NCBI GenBank assembly: GCA_027924645.1
Contig: BSBN01001483.1
Span: forward strand, 558,001 to 622,000
DNA from: Cunninghamia lanceolata
Lineage: Eukaryota > Streptophyta > Pinopsida > Cupressales > Cupressaceae
Length of the DNA stretch: 64,000 nt
Direction of reading: 5' to 3'
The translations under genes were made by a program, and so were the position numbers. The notes below the pieces were generated by a model. The model was not told the origin of the DNA, made no database searches, and saw only the letters and a program-made list of their open reading frames with translations. Below are positions 55,446 to 64,000 of this stretch, one piece after another; the stretch's first letter is position 1; the number at the start of each line of letters is the position of its first letter.

Positions 55446-55453
55446 CTTTTATA
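55446..55453 (-). promoter_or_regulatory. TATA box of the 5' LTR
   Basis: The minus strand reads TATAAAAG in a GC-containing context, conserved in both LTRs, 209 bp upstream of the ORF ATG. Transcription should begin about 25-35 bp downstream, near 55420-55425. Confidence 0.6.
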
Positions 55454-56017
55454 CCAGTAGAGTGCCGAGACGTTCTTAATTTAGCTAGTGATCACCTCTC
55501 CTTTCTGCCTGTGAGCTCGAATCGCGCAAAGGTAGCTGGTACGCAGATATGGAAGCTGGTGCTCTGTAAAACAAGTTTATCATAAGGTAAATGTGAAAAT
55601 GGTAGTTGAATTACCTTTTAACCTCGCATTTAGGGCACATTTAGGGCAACTCTGACAGATCAGATCATGTTCCTTGCTTATCCGTGCGAAAAATGCAGGA
55701 TCTCACCAGGTTTTTCATTGGGTTCCGGGGTCGGCGGGAACCACCTACCATGGCTGCGCACATTAAATGATAATGGCGGCAATGGGAGCAGGAGAATATC
55801 CCTATGATAGGATATTATGAGGGCAGGATGATATTCACAAATATCGGGTTGAGTTTCAATATCATCCTCCCTCGTGTTGTCATTGTTATCGCGACAAGAT
55901 TCGGGTGACAAAAGCACCTTTATTTCTACATAGTACATCAGGAGGATATTTTAGTGTATTGGGTGATGTTTCAAAATATGATGATGACGAGACAAACTTA
56001 CATTTCCCTCTCTCTCG

Positions 56018-56190
56018 GAATATCAGGATGACGTCATCCTGATATTCGCTCTTCATATCGGAAGTGCATCATGACGTCATCATCATACTAGGCTAACATG
56101 ATCATGTCTTAGATAAAATCCTGCAGCAATGTAAATGTGATGATGATGTCATCAGGATGTATGTTCGTCCATTTATCATATTAGGATGAT
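56018..56190. promoter_or_regulatory. Palindromic TGACGTCA-type site cluster in U3
   Basis: Four sites of the form GATGAYGTCATC lie within about 175 bp. The first is the centre of a perfect 30-bp palindrome (56018-56047). Two keep TGACGTCA, the bZIP (TGA/CREB-type) core; two have TGATGTCA, which CpG decay would give. The cluster is conserved in the left LTR at about 40862-41045. Stress-responsive bZIP activation is a reasonable inference. Confidence 0.6.
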
Positions 56191-56710
56191 GTCATCAGGA
56201 TATTTGCTAAAGGTGATATTTGCATCAGGAGGATATAAAGACACATCGGGTTATATGCGAAGTATGATGCTCGCGATAGATAAAACTGTTTGATGGGAAG
56301 AGTTTGCTACCATTTAAAGTTGACGTCTAGATATTTGAACTGCATGACATATCGGGGGGGAGTGTTTCAAATATGATGATGAACTTCAACAATATGACCT
56401 TCCTCTTATGAATATCAGGTTTGACCGAAACTTTGACTGTTCATAACTTTTATATCCTGACGAATATCAAGGTGATGTAAAAGGCAAACCTGCCTAAATT
56501 TCAATGCTCTTTCAAAATATAAGGTCACAGAGATGAAATACGAACTTTCACAAACTAACCTCATGGTGACCTACCTCATCATGATCTTGCAGGATGATGC
56601 GCTTGACTTACTTTTACCAAACCGCCTAGAAGCAGATGCACAAGCCAAACCAAAAATTGGGTCCCTGTTTTGCAAAGTCAAAATGGGGCGTGTTGTGTAA
56701 CCACACAACA

Positions 56711-56715
56711 AAAAC
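56711..56715. repeat. Target site duplication AAAAC (right) of the giant element
   Basis: Matches 35898-35902. Confidence 0.88.
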
Positions 56716-58635
56716 CTCATTGGAAAAACTCCTCCCCAAAAGAGAAAAAATATGCAAAGAAGCATATAAAAGTGAAGGAAGGAGGACTCAACATGATCCC
56801 CCAAGGACTACTTCCATTACAAAGATACAATAGGTATCCCCCCATAGGAGATAAAAGAAGGACTAAGAATCCTCCACAAAGGATGTCCTAGAAAGATCAG
56901 GAACATGAAGATGAACACGAAGAACTCCATTGAATCACAAAAAAACTATGAAAATTTGTTGAAGAACAATTGTTATACTGCTGAAGAACCTCCACTAAAA
57001 TCAAGATGAAGATCATAATCAAAGAGACAAATATGCATGAGTGACCCCAAAAGCACTAATCAACCAATCTGATAGTTGAAGATGCAAATGGCGCATTAAT
57101 CTGTACGGTTGACCCCAATGACACTACTCAACCAATGTGATAGTTGAAAATAGAGGTGCCAATAGTCTCAAGAAATATGATCATTTGAATAAGGTAGAAG
57201 GTTACCTCCATAAACAAGAATACAAGAGTGTCTATATGGTATGTGTTCGATCTCACCAAAAAGCATGGGTAACTAGCCGCTGTATCCACCTAGTGTATAG
57301 GAACAAAAACTAGATACATAGCTCACTCCCTCACTCCAAACGAAACCAAAGAAGCATTTTTTATTTAAAAAAATGAGAGCCAAAAAGGAGTCCTTACACC
57401 CAAGATATGACCCATTGAAGTTCCCAAAATGAGAATTGCACAGCAACAACACTGAGAAAACTAGAATTTTACAAAAAAAAATAGAAGTTCAATTTGAAAA
57501 ATACCACCACCACTGTGAAGAGTACAAAATTCTACCCCATTTCAAAAAAATTCAACTAAAAAACACCTTTGTATGGCCAAAATGTTGTTGTTTGAAGATC
57601 ATATGCAAAAAGGAAAACTCCATTGGAGAGGGGGCAGAAAAATCAAATTTTTTTTACTTCACCAAATTTGGCAGAATTGCTGCCAAATCTGGAGATGCCA
57701 CCAAGTTTAGATGTCTGCCAGATAACTATAGTCTTTGGTAGAACTGGAGGTTCGCTAGATAAACATGATATTTGCTAAAGTTGTTAGAATTCCAAAATCT
57801 GGAGGTCTGATAATATTTTTGCCAAAGTTGGTTGTCTGTTAAAATTGCCACCAAATGTGGTAGAGGAGCCAATCTTAATACTAAGATTGGTGGGCTACTA
57901 CAAATAGTGTTAGAAATGATATATCTGCTCTTTGTAGAGGAATCTGAGTTTTTTTTAATTAAAAAAATTAAAACACTGGTGAAAAAAATTGTTTTTTAAA
58001 AAATTATTATATATATTATGGGCAGAAGGGGTTTGAAACCCCCCACCACCCCTTTAAGGGTGGGGCTAAAGGGGCTAACACCCCTGTCCATGGCTAGGCC
58101 ATGGTAGGTGGTGGTACCCTATCCTCCCTATCATGGTAGGGTTGTGGCAAGGGGCAGGGACCCTCGCACAGCCCTGTAGGACAAGGGGTGAGGCTTGAGG
58201 GCCTACTGTCCTTGTCACGATAGATTGTGGCAGGTAGCAGGTACCCTATGCCCTGCAAGGAGGGGTACAGTTGCTAATTTTTTTAATAAATAGAAAAAAA
58301 ACACACCTCTTTATTTATTTTATTTTTTGTAAACTAGTAGAAAAATAAAACCAAAGGATAAATTGATTTTACCGAACGGACAAAAAATTTGAGAATATTT
58401 CGCAAGATGTCAATGGTATAGTGCTGACACCAGCACCTACGTAGGTTGTACGATGGGCTAGGGGGTAGAAATAAATCCATGATTTGACTGTAACCAAAAT
58501 ATGTCATGTTTATAGTTGATCCTTATAAATTTGGCCATCCTGAGCTCAACCGTGCGGTCAGATTGGGACATGATGCTCTTGCTAAAAGTTGATGGTAGGA
58601 TCTCCCCAAATCGAGAAGGGGCTTGCACGATCAAG
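56716..58635 (-). mobile_element. Internal region of the copia-like, probably non-autonomous element
   Basis: It lies between the giant element and the PBS at 58636-58647 and continues the left flank (35778-35902). No gag or pol motif is found on either strand; the 101-codon plus-strand frame at 57436-57741 has no recognisable motif. A 260-bp GC-richer, G/C-run part (58015-58270) and two near-repeats with CAACCAATNTGATAGTTGAA (near 57060 and 57130) stand out. Lack of coding DNA suggests a non-autonomous LTR element. Confidence 0.5.
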
Positions 58636-58647
58636 GCTCTGATACCA
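58636..58647 (-). other. Primer-binding site of the copia-like element
   Basis: The minus strand reads TGGTATCAGAGC, directly abutting an LTR end ...TTCAACA at 58648. Perfect initiator tRNA-Met type. Confidence 0.85.
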
Positions 58648-58683
58648 TGTTGAATAAATAACCCACCCAAGATCAAAATATAG
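58648..58683 (-). mobile_element. Truncated 5' LTR stub of the copia-like element
   Basis: About 36 bp (TGTTGAATAAATAACCCACC...) resemble the start of the LTR at 35399. After that the sequence becomes gypsy gag. The 5' LTR is therefore truncated, or the junction is a later rearrangement. Confidence 0.45.
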
Positions 58684-59211
58684 TTAAGGAAGTCATCACT
58701 TCCTAAACAAGGTCATTAACAAGTCCCAAGTGAGATTATTAGTTGATAAATGCTTCTCAACTCTCTCATTTTCCCACTAGGTAGTTGCCTCACCTCTTAA
58801 CTAGAAGGCTACCCAAATTTCTTTAATTTCATTAGAGATATTTTGAAGTTCATAATACTTTTCCATCTCTATGAACCAGGCTTCAACACCATCCCCTAAT
58901 GTTTTTCCATCAAAATTTTGTGGTGCCACTTTTTTTTACGTCTTTTGCCAATTAAGTCTCTATCTTGTCTCGCTTATTATCAAGTCTTACCTCTTCTTCA
59001 CCAATAACCCTTTCATCATTACTTTGTCGATTAATAGAGGTTTCTTGATTTTTATTTTGACTTGGCATTGGACAGTTTGTTCTAACTTCCTGCTCCAAGA
59101 CATCCATCCTAGCCTAGTGTTAGTTAATAGTGTCAAAAAGTGATCCAACTTACCTTGATGTTCATTTTCATTTATTGAACCCCAATGATCAACATCATGT
59201 GACTGATCCAT
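58684..59211 (-). pseudogene. Gypsy gag (chromovirus type), 5' part
   Basis: The minus strand contains FDGKTLGDGVEAWFIEMEKY, then YELQNISNEIKEIWVAF and, after TAG, LRGEAT, TAG, WENERVEKH and LTWDLL. This follows the plant gag pattern (W..EMEKYF...AIWxAYQLxGEAxxWW). An upstream frame (58987-59211) starts MDQSHDVDHWGS. Both internal stops are TAG in place of expected Gln or Trp. It is cut at about 58684 by the copia-like stub. It lies 90 bp after its PBS, so it belongs to the LTR at 59317. Confidence 0.8.
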
Positions 59212-59302
59212 TTAGACTCTTTCATCTATATCAATATCCCTAAAACGTCAAAGAATTGCATTAAAACTAAAGTAGACACAAGGCCCTAATGTTTAACCTA
59301 GG

Positions 59303-59314
59303 GCTCTAATACCA
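59303..59314 (-). other. Primer-binding site of the rightmost gypsy LTR
   Basis: The minus strand reads TGGTATTAGAGC, one change from the initiator tRNA-Met PBS, 2 bp from the LTR end at 59317. Confidence 0.75.
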
Positions 59315-59316
59315 CA

Positions 59317-60256
59317 TGTAACAACACCCCAAATATCACACATCAATTAAAATAATTTAAGACATGTACAATATCATTTCACATCCATCAATAATAGGGA
59401 TGTTCAAAAATTTGATAATACATCAAAGGTTACACAAATAATATATTAAGGTTGTACACGAAAAATTTGGGCAAAATGAAAGATAAAACAATAACATGCA
59501 TTACCTTTGACCCAAACCCCTCGAATACCTTAGATATATTGAATGATAGATGCATGCATGATTGATCAATGTATCTTGATTTGATGTTGATTGCTCACTT
59601 TTGCAGTATAACGATAGGATGAAGATTTGATGAAAAAAGATAGATAGAAGATTAGAGGATTGGAAGAATATTTTGGTAGAGTAAAGATTCTAGAAGAAGA
59701 TTCGATCATGCAAATGGCTTGTGGGAGGCCATATTTATATATATTTTGATGTGGAGGGAAGAAGATTTGATAAGGATTGGATTTTTTGCTTTATTAGACA
59801 AAAGAGGAAATAAAACAAGATAAGATAAGATTTAAAAAGATAGAAAGATATTGATTTTTTGTTTTAAATCCTCAAAAAGGAAATAAATCCTAAAAAAATG
59901 AGAGGGATAAATGATGAATTATCTAATTAAATAAATTAATTAGATACACATGAGTTCAAATTTGGAAAGAAAGCAAGAAGATATTTTTAAGATTTTATTT
60001 ATTTAATTAGAGGAAAATGGATAAATGACTAATTAAACAATTAAAAATAATTATTTAATTAGAGGGGATAGATGGCCATGAATAATTAAATAAATAAAAT
60101 TTATTTAATTATTGAAGGGATAAGGGAATAAATGAAAATTGGTCAAATAAATAAGATTTATTTAACTAATTAGGTGATGACATGGATACCTGGGGCAAAA
60201 CATGCTACAAGATGTCTAGATGATGTAATGTTGTGACAAGGTGTTGTAAGAGGACA
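59317..60256 (-). mobile_element. Gypsy LTR flanked by internal sequence on both sides
   Basis: About 940 bp. The inner edge TGTAACAACACCCC is placed by the PBS; the outer edge GAGGACA (60256) gives a minus-strand start TGTCCTCTTACAAC. Just outside that edge the minus strand reads AAAGAGGGGCAAAATATAG, a polypurine-tract-like sequence expected inside a 3' LTR. So the same LTR looks like a 3' LTR for the DNA on its right and a 5' LTR for the gag on its left. The interior is AT-rich with no ORF. Confidence 0.6.
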
Positions 60257-60988
60257 TTTTTGGGTGTCTATATTTTGCCCCTCTTTGAGATGATGTTCGA
60301 GATAATGAAATTTGTGTTGAGTAACACCATTTCAAAGAAGCTAAGGTACGAGTAGAGGAAAATGGATAATGAAGGAAAGATAGGATAATGATGATGTAAA
60401 GATATGATGATGGGATGATGAAACCCCCCCAAGAGGATAGGAGTGTTGGACAAACACAGGTAGGCTCTTGAAATGGAATGGATTGGTCAAGGAAGAAAGA
60501 TAAGGAAATGGATAGAAGAAATGGATGATACGTTATGCTACAATGAAAGTGAGCAACCATAATATTTGATATAGCACTAGATGTTATGCACTAGGGTATG
60601 AGGACCAAGGTGACGATGTGTCTCGTACCCCAGCATAGTACAACCTTGTCTAGATGTATGAGGAAGAAAACTTAGAGCATTAAAGTCCTAATGCACAAAA
60701 GGTATGATGTGACCTTAGATGCAAAGGATATGCAAGAAACTATTCCAACATACATAAGATATGAATATTAGCTAGAATGATACCGATGTGATACAAATGC
60801 AAGATAAAAAAGATAACACACACAAGAAAGAATGCACAAATAATTCAAAAACAAACAAGGTATTACCCTTGTCAAGCTTTAAACCAATGATTAATTATTG
60901 ATTGATTGATTGATGATGATAGTTTTGTCATTGCGGGGAATGATATATCCCTAGATGAACACAAGGATGTGGGAACAATATATCCCAT

Positions 60989-61020
<32 letters not shown>

Positions 61021-63376
61021 GATTGATTGATTGGGTTTACAACAAGGATAGGATTAAGACCATTGATGTGATTGGATAATTTGACAAGATTGATTGACTT
61101 GATTAGTATGGATTGATATGACTTGCATTTGGATTATTGCTTGGATTGACTTGATGAAGATGAATGGAAGGTGATTGAAGATTTGATTTGAATGAATTGG
61201 ATTGATATGAATGAATGTGATTGATTAGAAGATGATTGGATTGATTTTGATTTGATAAGTGATGAAGTGATTTGAGGAATTGATTTGAAGAAGTGATTTG
61301 ATTGGAAGCATTGATTTAAAGGATTGAATAGATGAATTTGATATATTGGATTTTAGGTGTTTATTGATGATATGGGAGATAGATGATAGAAGAAATGTGA
61401 AATGGATAAAGATGAAGATTGGTGAAGATTAGAAGAAGGATGGAAGATGGAAGAGGTGTATCACTCATGCTTGAATCTGAGTACTTCTTTCATATCCCAG
61501 ATTGCCTACATACCCTATATCCATGGGATCAAGGTACTTAACGATAGAGATAAGATTTAGTTCTAATTTATTTTATTAATGGCGATGATGTGGATTGGAT
61601 TAATGTGATTTTGTTTGATTGAGATTGATTGAATGGATGAGAAGAGTGATTTGATTGGATTGGATGAATGGGATGAATGAATGTGATGAAAGAAGGTGAG
61701 ATGGATAAGGATGATACAAAGATGGAAGAAGTATTATGACTTGTGCCTAAGTCTAGATACTTCCTTCATATTCTAGACTACCTACATACCTTGTATCCAT
61801 GGGATCAAGGCACTTAATGATAGAGATGATATGTAGTTCTTGCAATGTTTGATGATGATGGTGGGATAAGTGATGAGTGGATTGATGTGATTTGATGGAT
61901 TTTTCTTGGTTTGGATGGATTAATTGATGATAGGATTGGATTGATTTGATGATGTGATTGATTTGATGTGATGATGATGATCTAAGTTTATTGCTTGGAT
62001 TTTTGTTGGATATTTGATTTTTTGTATTTTTGGGAATATTTGATTTTTTTGGATTTTGACATGTTTTGATTTTTTTTTTGGATTTTTGAATGTTTTGGGA
62101 TGTCAATGGATTTACAATTTGTGTATCCTTTTGTGCTAGATACCAATGACAAGGGAAGAAACCAAGTCTAGGTGCAAGGATGAATGTAGGATAGATAGAT
62201 AAATGGATAGGTGATAGTGGAGTGGAAATGATGTACGCGTAAGAGAGAAAGGATGTGATTTCCAAAGGCTATGTCACATAGGAGTAACATGTCCCATTCC
62301 ATGTGTAATACTTAGGATTTTTTATGACAAGACTCATGACAATAGGATAGTGATAGGATTGGATGGAAAGGATGAGGTATATCAAGAGATCTCCAAAAGC
62401 ATGTTTCAACATTTTGTCCCTATGTCTTCATCAAGATCAAAAGGAGGAAAGGTGGATGGATGGAATCAATATGATAGGTATATGTAGGTGGGATGGATAA
62501 GGATGGTAGGAAATGGTATGGTAAGATAGGTTGAAAATGATATGGTGTATGAGACCAGGTACCCCCAAGTGTAGGTGACATAGAAGATCAACTTACACAT
62601 GACACTTGTTTGCCAAGTTTTCATTATGGTACTTATTTAAGGCACCTATTTACCAGGTTTTCACCATTGGACAAAGGGATTTCTCTTTACTTTTTTGATT
62701 TTTTTTTGACTTTTTTTTTAACTTATTTGAATACTTGGATGGGATAGGTGGATATGGACAAAAGGGACTCAAGTGTCTAGTTCCATGGGAGTGACAGTCC
62801 CATTAGAGATGGATGTCATCGCATGGACCATGTCAAGTATCATTATGCTCATATATGTTGGTAGGGGATTGAATGAAAGATGGATTAGGTAGATGGTGGA
62901 TTATGATGCAGATTATGATGTGGATTATGGATGACTTATATAAAAGATGAATGGGAAGGCTTAGCCAAAAGCATGGACCATAGGAAGTGATGAGGAAGAC
63001 ATGTAGGATAATAGTGGAATGAGGGAGAGATGGAGGTATGTGGGAATGTTGTGGGATGGAAGTGAATCATGACTAATGGTTGCACACACCATGATAAACA
63101 TTGAAGCTTTTGATTGGATGGTGGTGTAGGAAGTAATGATGTTATTTGCTTAGGGAATGGATGACGTGAGCATTTAGGGACCCACATAGACTTAGTATTT
63201 TTATGACTTTTTCTTTTCATGTGGGATGGAGGAATTTGATATTTTTGAATTGTATGGATGGAAGAGGATGGTTGGGATTTTTGAGAGGTGGATGCCTCTT
63301 ATGATGTGATTGCTTTGTTCTTAGGTACCCAAACCTTTTTAGTTTTGACCTTTTCTTTTGGAGGTATCTTGGGTAG
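60257..63376 (-). mobile_element. C-poor low-complexity internal region of a gypsy element
   Basis: About 3.1 kb whose plus strand is rich in G, A and T and poor in C, built from GATT, GAT and GGAT words, with a pure (GAT)n/(GATT)n run at about 60990-61031. Two diverged copies of about 120 bp that share TATCCATGGGATCAAGG lie at about 61440-61580 and 61727-61840. Minus-strand frames (for example 61753-62265, 62936-63220) are Pro/Ser/His-rich and show no domain. It lies between the LTR and the G-patch remnant; the reverse transcriptase expected here is missing. Confidence 0.5.
60990..61031. repeat. Compound (GAT)n(GATT)n microsatellite
   Basis: About nine GAT units followed by GATT units inside the low-complexity tract. 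A second GATT run is near 60898-60912. Confidence 0.9.
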
Positions 63377-64000
63377 CTATTTGGATGGATTTTTCTTTGA
63401 ATTTTTGGATTGATATCCTAAGGTATTAGGACCCTTAGGATTTTTAGCTTTATATGTAGAGGCATCCAAATGTTTGTTTTTGAATCCCATAGGTTTGGTG
63501 GAAGTGGGGTTGGTGGAAGCTCCTTGTTTATACAATGGGTGCATTTGTTGGTCATGATTAGGATTGTGAGGGAATTTATGGATGAATGGATAATTAGGCG
63601 TTGGAAGAAGTGGAGGTAGTTTCAATGGAGGAATGTTAGGAGTTGGAAGTAATGGAGGCAAAGTTGATGGTGGAAGGTGTACGGTCACATGCTTTTGACA
63701 TTTGTAAGATGATGGAGGTGGAATGGAAACATATGTTTTAGGTACATGATAAGGTTTGTGATGGAATTTGTGGTAAGAAGTGGTGGACTTAGGAGGCATG
63801 GAGGAAGTACCAACATCTTTAGATTTCTTGCCTTGGGATGCGTATCCAAAGCCATATGAGCATGGAGAAGGGACTTTGACATGTATGGGCTCCAAAATTC
63901 CTTATTCATGAAGGCCTAAGCCTTTACCTTGATAATTCATTTTTTGGAGGATGTGATTGACAATGGGACTGTGTTTGGTATGGACACTAGGCTTGAGTTC
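63377..64000 (-). pseudogene. Gypsy pol fragment: G-patch and proline-rich linker
   Basis: Reading from the window edge, the minus strand gives HILQKMNYQGKGLGLHE, TAA, GILEPIHV and then YGFGYASQGKK, the G-patch pattern (KMGYxGxGLGxxxQGIxxPI...GLGY) that several plant Ty3/gypsy polyproteins carry between protease and RT. A Pro/His/Ser-rich linker of about 130 residues follows (PPSTLPPLLPTPNIPPLKLP). The TAA stands where the family has Gln. RT should come next (below 63377) but is not found, so the element is deleted or rearranged. Confidence 0.6.

Larger units (their letters stand above)
35903..56710 (-). mobile_element. 20.8-kb Tat/Ogre-like Ty3/gypsy element with coding LTRs
   Basis: Complete element: AAAAC duplications, LTRs 35903-41555 and 49920-56710, PBS beside the right LTR, and a single gag-pol frame from 49480 to 42398 on the minus strand. 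The RNase H of plant/archaeal type and the very long LTRs place it near the Tat/Ogre branch (inference). The length is at the upper end for plant LTR elements. Its gag-pol has only four stop codons and no frameshift. It inserted into the copia-like element. Confidence 0.9.
49920..56710 (-). mobile_element. 5' LTR of the giant element (6.79 kb)
   Basis: TGTTGGTCATGATG...CCACACAACA, with 5-bp inverted ends. Sense order: a 1.26-kb upstream part with palindromic TGACGTCA sites; TATA box and AATAAA; ORF of 1,444 codons (55237-50902); a 0.98-kb tail; PBS outside. This is the fuller of the two LTR copies. Such length together with internal coding capacity is rare for plant LTRs. Confidence 0.92.

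Noticed and set aside
55678..55938. 86-codon minus-strand frame conserved in both LTRs (also 40523-40783)
   Set aside because: Conservation follows from LTR identity. No ATG context, motif or homologue in the solo LTR supports it, and it lies upstream of the TATA box.
57436..57741. 101-codon plus-strand frame
   Set aside because: Lys-rich with no recognisable motif, in the antisense of a non-autonomous element's internal region; probably chance in A-rich DNA.
60216..62265. Minus-strand Pro/Ser/His-rich frames (114 and 170 codons)
   Set aside because: They result from C-poor plus-strand composition and GAT/GATT repeats. No conserved domain or start context.

Overview
This window is plant nuclear DNA made almost entirely of LTR retrotransposons and their debris. 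I found no intact host gene. Several points suggest a large-genome seed plant, and a gymnosperm is my best guess: nested, old LTR elements; host genes present only as short decayed pieces; premature stops in the elements that are mostly TAG where CAG or TGG is expected; and AT-rich spacers. The species cannot be fixed from this sequence.

Layout. 1-2950: the 5' end of a minus-strand LTR element (PBS plus a probable long LTR). 2951-12298: AT-rich spacer with microsatellites, an 83-bp tandem duplication and three decayed pentatricopeptide-repeat (PPR) fragments. 12299-26094: a minus-strand Ty3/gypsy chromovirus (TSD TAAAC), split inside its chromodomain by a minus-strand Ty1/copia element (13331-20613, TSD CAACT). 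26095-27369: spacer with exon-sized pieces of a proteasome beta-1 gene and a profilin gene. 27375-32762: a 5.4-kb solo LTR (TSD CATTC) that carries its own reading frame of about 1,000 codons. 33254-34035: a plus-strand gypsy LTR with PBS. 35399-58683: a decayed copia-like, probably non-autonomous element, split by a 20.8-kb element at 35903-56710 (TSD AAAAC). 58684-64000: minus-strand gypsy material in which one LTR (59317-60256) has a PBS and gag on one side and a polypurine tract, a C-poor low-complexity tract and a G-patch/proline-rich coding remnant on the other.

The most unusual system is the 20.8-kb element. Its gag-pol is one reading frame (49480 down to 42398) broken only by four TAG codons. 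The domain order is gag, protease, plant/archaeal-type RNase H, reverse transcriptase, degenerate classical RNase H, integrase. This recalls the Tat/Ogre branch of Ty3/gypsy, but the extra RNase H lies before the RT. Its LTRs are very long (5.65 and 6.79 kb), and the LTR itself encodes a protein of about 1,444 residues in the gag-pol sense: an N-terminal globular part, a charged low-complexity middle with basic clusters, and a C-terminal coiled coil. The unrelated solo LTR at 27375-32762 encodes a recognisable homologue, so an LTR-resident gene is shared by at least two families here. A TATA box and an AATAAA lie just upstream of the LTR gene. This suggests that the gene sits in U5 and would be carried at the 5' end of the genomic RNA, ahead of the primer-binding site.
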